NCBI GenBank assembly: GCA_015665275.1
Contig: JADFAL010000026.1
Span: forward strand, 1 to 64,000
DNA: 64,000 nucleotides
Origin: Flavobacteriales bacterium
Lineage (GTDB): Bacteria; Bacteroidota; Bacteroidia; Flavobacteriales_D; Crocinitomicaceae
Reading direction: 5' to 3'
The translations under genes and the position numbers were made by a program. Below, piece after piece: positions 51,216 to 59,500 of the stretch (positions within the stretch are counted from its first letter, which is position 1; each line of letters begins with the position of its first letter). The notes beneath the pieces are model-generated. The model was not told the DNA's origin, ran no database searches, and worked only from the letters and a program-made list of their open reading frames with translations.

Positions 51216-53186
51216 TTACTTTGTAATCCCCATCAAATTAAATGGTAAATCACTAATTGAATCCAAATTAAATTCGCTCCTGATTCGTTTGAGGTCTTTT
51301 TTGTTAGTTGCCTTTAATCGTTCTTCACGCTCCATTTCCTCTTTCAGTTTAAGACGCCATGGTAAGTTTTCGTAATCCCCGTAATTCGGCAGATCCCGAA
51401 ATATCCCTTCTCCCTCAAAATACGACGCTAAATGATTTACTTGCTCAATATCATCAAATCTGTAATGGAAAAGGCAAACTTCATTTTTCAGCTGAAGTGA
51501 ATCGGTTGTGAAGAAAATTATTTCAGGGAGAATTGTATTTTGACCGGCATTCCATGGGAGATCATAATTAAAGTCAAACATGACATAAACCGAGCTCGGT
51601 TTGAAATTAACCCAAACTATGTTTGAATCTACATATTTAATCTCCTCAATATCTCCGTTCTCTAAAACTCTTGTCAAAGGCTCTAAAAAATCTGGTGATT
51701 TTGGATCCTCATTGTAAATAGGCACATCTGTTTCTATATCCATCACCTCACAATCAAACTTTGATCTCACATCGTTCAGCGAAAGAAAATCGAATGGGAG
51801 TGTCTGATCAATATGACTGAATGCTGCAGGTTTTGGATACTGATGATACCTTCGATCAAATGACCGTTCCTCCATAGCAGGCACTCTGGAATGGAAGTAC
51901 CTATCAAATTTATTAAACCGAAGACGCTTCCAGAAATCAATTACATAATCATCTACTCTTCCAGGGTTATGAGACTCTAGGTAGGTTGGTATGAAATTCA
52001 AAGCATTAATCGATAAGTTATCAAAGAAATTAGTCGAGTCAATTAGTATGGCCTTATCACTTGCATTTAATTTCACTAAGGCCTTATATCCATCCATTTC
52101 AGCAATTTCTTTAAAATCAACAGTAAAGACTACGTCATATTTTTCCCCATCAGCATATTTTTTAGCAAATCCAAGTCGATCAATTCCATAGTACTTTTCT
52201 CCTGTCAATTCATTTTCGACAGTATCATAAAACACTACAATCCTCTGTATATCCTCTAAATCATAATAAAAATTGATATTCGGGTAAACGTAGCTTAGCG
52301 TTCCATCTTCAAGTTCCTCGATCAAAGGCTCTCCAAAATCTGGTGATTTTGGATCCTCATCCACAAGAGGAATAATAAAATCATAATGATCTTCATTTAC
52401 CTCTAATAACAGTTCATTATTGTCCTCTTTAAGTCTGCTAGCCGTTACTTCGGACATAAAATTAATCGAACGTATTTCATTGTTTCTTAAAAGTCCTACC
52501 AAACTAAAGGGATCATTTATATCAAACAATGATCTGTTATTCTCGTTTTTATCAATAAAGGTGAATTCACCCTTAAATTGTGGGGTATTTTTCCATAAAA
52601 GACTGACATCGTCCGTTAAATATTTTTTTGATAGCGTAAACGTTTTATTAGTACTACTCGTCGCATTTACTGTTAACACCACCTCTTTATTAGGAGGTAA
52701 GCTCCTCAGAAAGAAAATAACCTCATCTGATAGAATCGTTCCATTCCCATTAAATTCAAACTCCTCGCATCCTACCTTCCAACTTGTTATATCAAATGAA
52801 TAATTAATAGGTAAATGGATGGAAGTTTCAAGTTTCAAAGCTTTTGAAAAGTAATTTACTTTACCCCCCGTCGTCATGGATCCACCCCACTTTATTTCGG
52901 GTTCGGGAAGATTTGAGACTCTATAAAATTCGCGTCGTACTGTATCACCATTTTTAAGCAGTATTAAATCTGCTACTCGTACGTTTTGTTTTGGAGTTAC
53001 GGTTACTGTGAATTCGTCTCTCTTAAATTCACAACCGGAACAGGTAAATTCCAAACTATCATAATGAGGTAACTCAATCTTGTTTTCGTAACCGCGAAAT
53101 AGAACATTGATTTCTGGTAATTCCACTACTTGCGCGTAGATTACACCTGCCAGGTGCAACATAAATAATAAAATTAGGTTTTTCAT
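51216..53186 (-). CDS. Secreted GldM/PorM-C-like protein
   Basis: 656 codons. Signal peptide (LLFMLHLAGVIYA-Q). Residues about 25-190 match the order of motifs in the C-terminal periplasmic part of GldM: INVLFRGYENKIEL, a cysteine pair, VTPKQNVRVADLILL, FYRVSNLPEPEIKWGGS, GGKVNYFSKALKLET and FDITSWKV. True GldM has an N-terminal membrane helix that couples to GldL; here a signal peptide replaces it. The rest of the protein (190-656) is unassigned and contains the module DEDPKSPDFGEPL twice (about 290 and 490), encoded by nearly identical DNA. Co-transcribed with the related gene 9 bp upstream. It may plug into the type IX/gliding apparatus or be a derived envelope scaffold. Confidence 0.7.
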   Translation of the reverse strand: MKNLILLFMLHLAGVIYAQVVELPEINVLFRGYENKIELPHYDSLEFTCSGCEFKRDEFTVTVTPKQNVRVADLILLKNGDTVRREFYRVSNLPEPEIKWGGSMTTGGKVNYFSKALKLETSIHLPINYSFDITSWKVGCEEFEFNGNGTILSDEVIFFLRSLPPNKEVVLTVNATSSTNKTFTLSKKYLTDDVSLLWKNTPQFKGEFTFIDKNENNRSLFDINDPFSLVGLLRNNEIRSINFMSEVTASRLKEDNNELLLEVNEDHYDFIIPLVDEDPKSPDFGEPLIEELEDGTLSYVYPNINFYYDLEDIQRIVVFYDTVENELTGEKYYGIDRLGFAKKYADGEKYDVVFTVDFKEIAEMDGYKALVKLNASDKAILIDSTNFFDNLSINALNFIPTYLESHNPGRVDDYVIDFWKRLRFNKFDRYFHSRVPAMEERSFDRRYHQYPKPAAFSHIDQTLPFDFLSLNDVRSKFDCEVMDIETDVPIYNEDPKSPDFLEPLTRVLENGDIEEIKYVDSNIVWVNFKPSSVYVMFDFNYDLPWNAGQNTILPEIIFFTTDSLQLKNEVCLFHYRFDDIEQVNHLASYFEGEGIFRDLPNYGDYENLPWRLKLKEEMEREERLKATNKKDLKRIRSEFNLDSISDLPFNLMGITK

Positions 53187-53195
53187 GATTTAGAT

Positions 53196-53810
53196 TTATA
53201 ATTTGTAATTAGCTCCTATCAATCTTAGAATTCCATCAGGTCCAGCAACCTTGCAAACAATGCTGAATTGGGATGGTGACGAGATGGATCTTAGCTCATT
53301 TTGCATTTCTTGCGACAGTTCATTTCCTTCACATGATAATGTCCTTCCTGAATCTGAATAAAGTGTAATTGATCTCACTTCAAAATGTGCGTTCAACGGG
53401 ACTTCAGGTCCGTATCTACAAAAAATACGAGTCTCATATCTAGATACCTTTCTACCGGGAGCAGAAACACCAAAATATAACTTAGGATCGGGAAGATTAT
53501 ATACTTTAAATACAATTGTTTTTGTAGTATCAGATGTTAAGGAATCGATAAAGAATAATTGAGCGGTATTTCCTCCTCCTGGTTTCGCTATCCAATATTC
53601 TGATGTTTTGGAGAGAGAAAGGTTTTCACCTTTCACGGTGCAATTCGAGCAAGAATTATCCAGTGCGATTATTAATTTATTTTTGTAGCCCCTGTATAAT
53701 ATATTTGCACCAGGGTTTCCAAATGCATAATCTAGATTCTGACCATTCACTGAAAGTGCTATAATGGAAATTAAAATGCTTAGACTTTTATTTAAAAAAT
53801 TGATTTTCAT
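53196..53810 (-). CDS. Short secreted GldM-C-like protein
   Basis: 204 codons. Signal peptide (SILISIIALSVNG-Q), then the same domain as the downstream gene: ANILYRGYKNKLIIALDN, a Cys pair (SCSNCTV), VYNLPDPKLYFGVSAPGRKV and a second half (AHFEVRSITLYSDSG). It has only the GldM-C-like domain and nothing else. First gene of a two-gene operon at the right end of the island, just inside the att repeat. Confidence 0.7.
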   Translation of the reverse strand: MKINFLNKSLSILISIIALSVNGQNLDYAFGNPGANILYRGYKNKLIIALDNSCSNCTVKGENLSLSKTSEYWIAKPGGGNTAQLFFIDSLTSDTTKTIVFKVYNLPDPKLYFGVSAPGRKVSRYETRIFCRYGPEVPLNAHFEVRSITLYSDSGRTLSCEGNELSQEMQNELRSISSPSQFSIVCKVAGPDGILRLIGANYKL

Positions 53811-53914
53811 TATTGATTTTTTTTGGTTTTCGGTTTAATTGTGCTACTTCAACTAAACTTGAACTAGATTCTTAATTTTTTAAGTGACACATCAACTCTT
53901 CATACGGTGTTTTC

Positions 53915-53928
53915 CCCGTCCGGACCGC
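53915..53928 (+). other. attR-like core: orphan tRNA-Asp 3' end
   Basis: CCCGTCCGGACCGC, identical to 13682-13695 but with no tRNA body before it. The sequence after it (ATATGGCTGT and a terminator with loop GTATCAAGT) is a diverged match to what follows the intact tRNA. Confidence 0.75.
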
Positions 53929-53963
53929 CAACAAGAAATGGCTTATATGGCTGTAAGCTTAGA

Positions 53964-54001
53964 AAACCCTGAGAAGTATCAAGTTTCTCAGGGTTTTTGT
54001 T
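53964..54001 (+). terminator. Terminator homologous to that of tRNA-Asp
   Basis: A 12-bp perfect stem AAACCCTGAGAA / TTCTCAGGGTTT with loop GTATCAAGT and a T-rich tail. No gene before it needs it, which supports its origin as the old tRNA-Asp terminator. Confidence 0.88.
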
Positions 54002-54276
54002 TTTATATTAGTGTAGAATTTAGTGCTGAATATTTAGTCTCACTTTCATTTCATTTCAAGCAAACTCAATTCTCGTGGATTTTTTATTCAAAGAGTTTCA
54101 GTTGCTGTTGCTCCAAATTCAAAGTTCAGCCTATTATTTGTATCTCAATTTCTTTTGGCTCGCCAAATATTGCTCATTATGAACTTAATAATCAAAACAA
54201 ATCAATAATACTTTACGGACCTAGACCAAATGGTGAGCAAAATTCAATTTATCAACTAAAGAATTTTGGTCTTTAG

Positions 54277-54298
54277 TATTTAAGCGTTTGCTTAAATA
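54277..54298. promoter_or_regulatory. ArsR operator 1
   Basis: Perfect 22-bp palindrome TATTTAAGC-GTTT-GCTTAAATA. Its right half overlaps the -33 TTG of the promoter, so a bound repressor would block RNA polymerase. The same half-site recurs at 54319. Confidence 0.85.
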
Positions 54299-54318
54299 TC
54301 TAATATGCCCTAGCTTTG
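54288..54318 (+). promoter_or_regulatory. Bacteroidota-type promoter of the metal operon
   Basis: TTG (54288-54290), a 20-bp spacer and TAGCTTTG (54311-54318) match the consensus exactly. The transcription start would fall around 54324, giving a leader of only about 16 nt. Confidence 0.85.
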
Positions 54319-54340
54319 TATTTAAGAAATTGCTTAAATA
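54319..54340. promoter_or_regulatory. ArsR operator 2
   Basis: TATTTAAG-AAATTG-CTTAAATA, the second copy of the half-site ATTTAAG(C), centred 42 bp from operator 1. It covers the predicted transcription start and ends on the first base of the arsR start codon. Confidence 0.82.
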
Positions 54341-54696
54341 TGGAGAATTGTATTCGAGATTGTGCCGACATAAATCAGTTGAATAGATGTCAAACAGCAT
54401 TAGGTGAGATTCAATCAGAATTGGAACGAAAAGCCAGAGTATTGAACCTTGCAGGAAATGAAGTAAGATTGAAAATCCTCTTCCTATTAAACATGGAGAA
54501 GGCAATGTGTCCGTGTGATTTAAGTGATGTTTTGAAAATGACAGTTCCAGCAGTGTCACAACATTTGAAGAAGTTAAAAGATGCTGATCTAATTACACGA
54601 AAAAAAGAAGGACAAACGATTTTCTATTCCATCAATGAAGCAGAAGCTACTTTGCTTTTGCCCATTATTGAGCAACTAAACGGAGTAACGGCATGA
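54340..54696 (+). CDS. ArsR/SmtB-family metal-responsive repressor
   Basis: 118 codons from ATG 54340, chosen because the promoter and operator 2 abut it. Winged-helix domain residues 28-100: VRLKILFLLNMEKAMCPCDL, VSQHLKKLKDADLI, KKEGQTIFYSI. The CPC pair in the third helix is the site of thiophilic metal binding in ArsR/CadC-type sensors, and the N-terminus adds cysteines (MENCIRDC). It should repress its own operon and release on soft-metal binding (As, Cd, Pb, Hg or Zn; not decidable). Overlaps merTP by 4 bp (ATGA). Confidence 0.92.
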   Translation: MENCIRDCADINQLNRCQTALGEIQSELERKARVLNLAGNEVRLKILFLLNMEKAMCPCDLSDVLKMTVPAVSQHLKKLKDADLITRKKEGQTIFYSINEAEATLLLPIIEQLNGVTA

Positions 54697-55295
54697 GCAC
54701 AACTAAATCAAAAGGAGCAGTATTTACTGGATTGGTAGCAGCACTTGCAGCTTCCTCTTGTTGTATTCCTCCAGTTATTGCAGCCATTGCTGGGGCAGGT
54801 GGCGCGTCATCAAGTTTAGCATGGATGGAACCATACAGACCTTACCTAATTGGATTGGCCATACTTGCAATTGGCTATGTGTGGTATAGTCATTTAAAAC
54901 CAAAAGAAGTACACGATTGCGGTTGTGCGATTGAAAAGCCAAAATGGTATCAGACAAGAACATTCCTTGTGAGCATGACATTATTTGCTACGCTCTCAAT
55001 CACGTTCCCTTACTATTCTGGAATCTTCTTTCCCGACAATGCGAAAAATGTGATCGTTGAGAATAAGGAAGATCTACAAACAATTGAAGTTTCTATTGAA
55101 GGAATGACCTGCGATGCTTGTCAGAGCCATGTGGATCATGCGGTGAATGAATTGGACGGTATTGTAAGTATCAAGACATCTTATGAAAAGGGCAACTCCG
55201 TTATAGAATTCGACAAAACACAAACGAATCAAAAAGAGATTAAAGAAGCGGTTGAATCAACTGGATATAAAGCAACAAAACTAACAGAGCAGTAA
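54693..55295 (+). CDS. merTP: Mercuric-type transporter MerTP fusion
   Basis: 200 codons. MerT part with three membrane helices and two Cys pairs: Cys23-Cys24 in the first helix (SSCCIPP) and Cys76/Cys78 in the cytosolic loop (HDCGC). A MerP-like heavy-metal-associated domain is fused at the C-terminus (residues 130-198) with GMTCDAC (Cys140, Cys143). In mercury operons this pair carries Hg(II) inward to MerA. No merA is present here, so the true metal may differ or MerA is elsewhere. In Bacteroidota such MerTP genes often travel with CusA/CzcA operons. Confidence 0.93.
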   Translation: MSTTKSKGAVFTGLVAALAASSCCIPPVIAAIAGAGGASSSLAWMEPYRPYLIGLAILAIGYVWYSHLKPKEVHDCGCAIEKPKWYQTRTFLVSMTLFATLSITFPYYSGIFFPDNAKNVIVENKEDLQTIEVSIEGMTCDACQSHVDHAVNELDGIVSIKTSYEKGNSVIEFDKTQTNQKEIKEAVESTGYKATKLTEQ

Positions 55296-55296
55296 C

Positions 55297-55524
55297 ATGG
55301 AAAAGAAAGAAATCATCCTCGAATCAACCCTAACTTGTCCAAAATGCAATCATAATAAAACTGAAACAATGCCTACGGATGCTTGTTCTTGGTTTTATGA
55401 ATGTGAGAATTGTAAAGCGCTATTAAAGCCAAAAGAAGGTAATTGCTGTGTGTATTGTTCTTACGGTTCAGTTCCATGCCCACCAATTCAGGAAACAGGT
55501 TCATATTCTAGTAGTTGTTGTTAG
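55297..55524 (+). CDS. GDCCVxC-domain small cysteine-rich protein
   Basis: 75 codons with 10 cysteines: a zinc-ribbon-like pair (CPKCNHNKT, CENCKALL), the family motif as NCCVYCSYGSVPCPP and a final SSCC. GDCCVxC proteins accompany MerT-like genes in metal operons and some are selenoproteins; here all positions are Cys. Possibly a metal carrier between MerTP and efflux. Starts 1 bp after merTP. Confidence 0.9.
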   Translation: MEKKEIILESTLTCPKCNHNKTETMPTDACSWFYECENCKALLKPKEGNCCVYCSYGSVPCPPIQETGSYSSSCC

Positions 55525-55532
55525 TTTGGAAA

Positions 55533-55949
55533 ATGCAAAATCAGGAAATCGAAAATAAGCTACGTACGCAAGACGTAAAACCAACTGCAATGAGAATTCT
55601 GGTACTCAGAACCTTGTTTAACAGTCGAAGCGCAATGAGCCTAAGTGACATTGAACAACAATTCGATCAAGCAGACAGAACCACGTTGTATAGAACACTA
55701 AAAACATTTGAATCGAAAAAGATTATTCATAAAATCGACGATGGAACGAACGCCCCAAAATTTGCCGTTTGTGTAGAAGGATGCGAGTGTAATCCAGAAG
55801 ACTTGCACATACATTTTCACTGTACCAATTGCGAAGAAACCTACTGTCTAAACAATATTTCAATTCCAACAATAGAATTGCCTAACCAGTTCACATTGAA
55901 TCAAATCAATATGGTTGTCAAAGGATTATGTGATGATTGCAGTCAATAA
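55533..55949 (+). CDS. Fur-family transcriptional regulator
   Basis: 138 codons from ATG 55533 (an in-frame start at 55515 would overlap the upstream gene). Winged helix residues 8-80 (KPTAMRILVLRTLFNSRSAM, ADRTTLYRTLKTFESKKIIH) and metal sites in the dimer domain: HIHFHCTNCEETYCL and a C-terminal CDDC pair. Could be a Zur or other Fur-type sensor; the target metal is not clear. Second metal regulator in this operon, besides ArsR. Confidence 0.9.
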   Translation: MQNQEIENKLRTQDVKPTAMRILVLRTLFNSRSAMSLSDIEQQFDQADRTTLYRTLKTFESKKIIHKIDDGTNAPKFAVCVEGCECNPEDLHIHFHCTNCEETYCLNNISIPTIELPNQFTLNQINMVVKGLCDDCSQ

Positions 55950-55994
55950 ATGCAATGGCATTGCACAAAAAAAAGATTATTTTAGACGAGTCTT

Positions 55995-56465
55995 TTGAAG
56001 AAACGAGTATTCATATCGCTAATATTAATCCTAACCTATACGGTCGGATTTGCGCACAATTTCATACCCCATTGTACAGACGTGCACACGGATGAAAGTC
56101 ACTCGGAAGTAGAACACCATCATACGCACAACACGCATGAAGGACACGATTCAACGGAAGAAGATCACAGCCATGTTGAACACGGAGATCACTTTGATCA
56201 AGGCTTACTGGATTATTTGATTTGTCTGTTTGAAGGAGCACAACATCATGATCACTCATGCGATGCTCAATGCACACCACAAAACAGTGTATTTAAGTAT
56301 TCGACAGAAAAATCAACACAAGGAGATCAGTTAATCACAGCTGAACTTTCAATACCATCTTTAGAAATTCAATCGGGTGCTATCAGCACCACCACGGAAT
56401 TAGATCTAACACAGATCGATCTCAATTCCTCATCAGGGAGAGCACCCCCATACACTTATTTATAG
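55995..56465 (+). CDS. His-rich secreted metal-binding protein
   Basis: 156 codons from a TTG; MKKRVFISLILILTYTVGFA is a good signal peptide. The mature N-terminal half is packed with His/Asp/Glu (HHHTHNTHEGHDSTEEDHSH) and followed by a QHHDHSCDAQC segment. It probably buffers divalent metal in the periplasm beside the efflux pump. Immediately precedes the CusA fusion gene. Confidence 0.8.
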   Translation: MKKRVFISLILILTYTVGFAHNFIPHCTDVHTDESHSEVEHHHTHNTHEGHDSTEEDHSHVEHGDHFDQGLLDYLICLFEGAQHHDHSCDAQCTPQNSVFKYSTEKSTQGDQLITAELSIPSLEIQSGAISTTTELDLTQIDLNSSSGRAPPYTYL

Positions 56466-56539
56466 CAAGCACATTTAGAAGAATTCATGTTAAAGGAACA
56501 CTCCTTTGACGAATATATGCTGTATAAAATAAGTCAAAA

Positions 56540-59500
56540 ATGATCAACAAAATAATAGAATTTTCCATCAACAATAAGTTGATAATAGGACTGTTCACAA
56601 TTGCTCTCATCGTAGGAGGAACTTGGAGTGCAAAGCAAGTCCCATTAGATGCCGTTCCTGACATCACAAACAATCAGGTTCAAGTAATTACACAAGCTCC
56701 AAACTTAGGAACTGAAGACATCGAACAATTCGTTACCTACCCAATTGAGGTAAAGATGTCCAACCTTCCAGGCGTTACTGAAATTCGCTCGATTTCAAGA
56801 TTCGGTCTATCGGTGGTAACCATTGTGTTTGAAGATGATATGGGCACCTATCTTCCACGTCAATTAGTAGCAGAAAAATTGAACGAAGTTAAAGGAGAAA
56901 TTCCCGAAGGATTTGGTGAACCATCTATGGGGCCCATATCCACAGGATTGGGAGAAATCTACCAATACACGTTAAAAGTTGATTCCAAACACAAAGGAGA
57001 ATATACAGCTACCGATCTACGAACTATGCAAGATTGGATTGTCGCTCGACAAATGGCAATGGTAGAAGGTGTAGTTGAAATTAATGCCGTTGGAGGTAGC
57101 CAAAAACAATATGAGGTAGCCGTAAATCCAAACGAATTAAAAGCAATTGGGATATCCATTACAGATATTTACCATGCCCTAGAAATCAACAATCAAAACA
57201 CCGGTGGAGCATACATCGAAAAGAATCACCTTGCCAATTTCATTCGCGGAGAAGGTCTGATCCGAAACCTCAAAGACATTGAAAATATCGTTGTAAAAAA
57301 TGTCAATGGAATTCCAATTCTCATTAAAGACGTTGCCGAAGTAAAGTTTGGTAAAGCAGTCCGATACGGAGCATTGACACAAGACGGCGAAGGTGAAGTT
57401 GTAGGAGGAATGGTCATGATGTTAAAAGGTGCGAATTCTAACGATGTAGTTGAACGCGTTAAGGAACGCATGGCAGAAATTCAGAAGTCACTTCCCGAAG
57501 GTGTCATCATTGAACCATTGTTAGACAGAAGTAAGTTGATTGCCAAAACCACAGGAACAGTTTCCACTAACCTGATAGAAGGAGCACTCATAGTAATCTT
57601 TATACTCGTATTTCTTCTAGGAAACTGGAGAGGCGGTTTGATTGTGGCATCCACAATTCCATTATCGTTGCTCTTTGCCTTTATCCTGATGAACTACTTC
57701 GGTGTATGGGCAAATCTCATGAGCCTTGGAGCAATTGACTTTGGAATCATTATAGACGGTGCAGTAATCATTGTCGAAACCACGGTATTCATGCTGTATC
57801 GACACTTGCAAAAACACAAAACGATAACACCCGAAGAAAAGGACAAACTAACGCTCAAAGGATCAAGTAAAATGATGAACTCAGCTTTCTTCGGTCAGCT
57901 GATCATTCTCATCGTCTTCATTCCCATATTAGCACTTCAAGGTGTCGAAGGGAAAATGTTCAAACCAATGGCACTTACCTTCATGTTCGCCATGATTGGA
58001 GTAATGATCTTATGTCTTACGTACGTTCCCATGATGTCAGCACTTTTCCTTAAAGTAGGCAAGAACAGAGAGAAAAAATCGTGGGGAGATCGTTTCGTGA
58101 AATGGCTTGAAAATATTTATGATCCAGTACTAAGTAGAGCATTGAAAGGAGGTAAATGGATTGTTGCTTCGGCAGTGTTAATTCTAGGTCTGGCCATCTT
58201 TACCTTCACGAGAATGGGAGGTGAATTCATCCCACAATTGGATGAGGGTGATATTGCTTTTCACGCCATTCTTAAACCTGGTAGTTCACTAACGGAAACG
58301 ATTGAAACAACTACGAAAATTGAGAAGATCGTAAAGGCCAAATTCCCAGAAGTAGATAAAATTGTGAGCCGAATTGGTGTAGCAGAAGTTCCAACGGATC
58401 CAATGCCTATGGATTTGGCAGATGTTTTTGTCATTCTAAAACCAAAAAGCGAATGGCCAGTACCCAAAAGCAAAGAGCAACTCGTACGAGAAATAAAAAA
58501 GGAAGTTGAACAAGTGCCCGGAGTAAACTATGAGTTTACCCAGCCTATCGAAATGCGATTTAACGAACTTCTAGAAGGGGTGCGTGAAGATGTCGCTATC
58601 AAACTGTACGGTGATGATATCGAAATGCTTGCTGCCAAAGCCGAAGAAATTTCCAAAATCATTGCAGGAACAGAGGGAATTGGAGACATGAAAGTAGAAG
58701 CAACTACTGGCTTACCTCAAATGACTGTTCATTACAATAGAACTAAAATTGCTCAATACGGTCTCAATATCCAAGAGTTAAACCGAACAGTACAATCTGC
58801 ATTTGCAGGAGGCGAAGCAGGTGTCATATTTGAAGGAGAAAAACGTTTTGATCTGGTTGTCCGTCTAGATGAAAAATACAAGAATGGAATCGACGATTTG
58901 AAAAGCCTATTTGTCAACCTCCCGAATGGATCACAAATCCCATTAAAGGAAGTAGCAGAGATCGCCTACCAACCAGGGCCAATGCAAATCAGTCGAGACA
59001 ATACCAATCGAAGAACGTACGTAGGTATTAATGTCAGAGGACGAGACGTAGCATCATTGGTCGCAGAAATCAAAACCAAACTCGATGCAGAACTAGATCT
59101 ACCGCCAGGGTATTACATTCGATACGGTGGAGCATTTGAAAACTTAGAACGCGCGAGTAACCGTTTGAAATTTGTTGTTCCAATAGCCCTAGCACTCATC
59201 TTTCTGTTAATATTCCTCGCACTCAGATCATTCAAACAATCCATCATGATTTACATGGCCATCCCACTTGCAGCCATCGGAGGAATCTTCTCCCTCTGGC
59301 TTCGCGGAATGCCATTTAGTATCTCTGCAGGAGTTGGATTCATCGTACTATTCGGAGTAGCCGTGCTCAATGGGTTAGTTCTAATCAGCGGTTGGAATGA
59401 ACTCAAAGAAGAAGGAGAAAACGATCTGGATGTGCGAATTCGAAAGGGAGCAAAAAGAAGAATCAGACCAATATTACTTACGGCACTTACAGACGTACTC

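Larger units (their letters stand above)
13682..53928. mobile_element. Candidate ~40 kb genomic island at tRNA-Asp
   Basis: Bounded by the 14-bp direct repeat CCCGTCCGGACCGC, once inside the 3' end of intact tRNA-Asp and once at 53915-53928 without the rest of the tRNA. The homology continues past the core: both copies are followed by ATATGGCTGT and a terminator with the same GTATCAA loop. The content is accessory: RteC-like and HTH genes at the left end, two IS3-family elements, a broken IS481-like transposase, and a large phospho-signalling cluster. No integrase lies between the repeats, so the element is probably immobile now or relied on another recombinase. The tyrosine integrase at 63.3-64 kb belongs to a different insertion. 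Confidence 0.7.
53811..54276. other. Right island border and flank
   Basis: 466 bases without a supported gene. It contains the att-like core and a terminator (both listed) and then A/T-rich sequence up to the ArsR operator. An ORF at 53884-54276 runs through the tRNA remnant and terminator and is not believed. Confidence 0.6.

Noticed and set aside
53884-54276. 130-codon plus-strand ORF
   Set aside because: It runs through the tRNA remnant and a perfect terminator hairpin and has no recognisable sequence; the reading frame is a chance result.
54693-55295. Classical mercury-resistance operon
   Set aside because: MerTP is present but neither MerA reductase nor MerR is seen; the regulator is ArsR-type and the pump is CusA-type, so the metal is left open.
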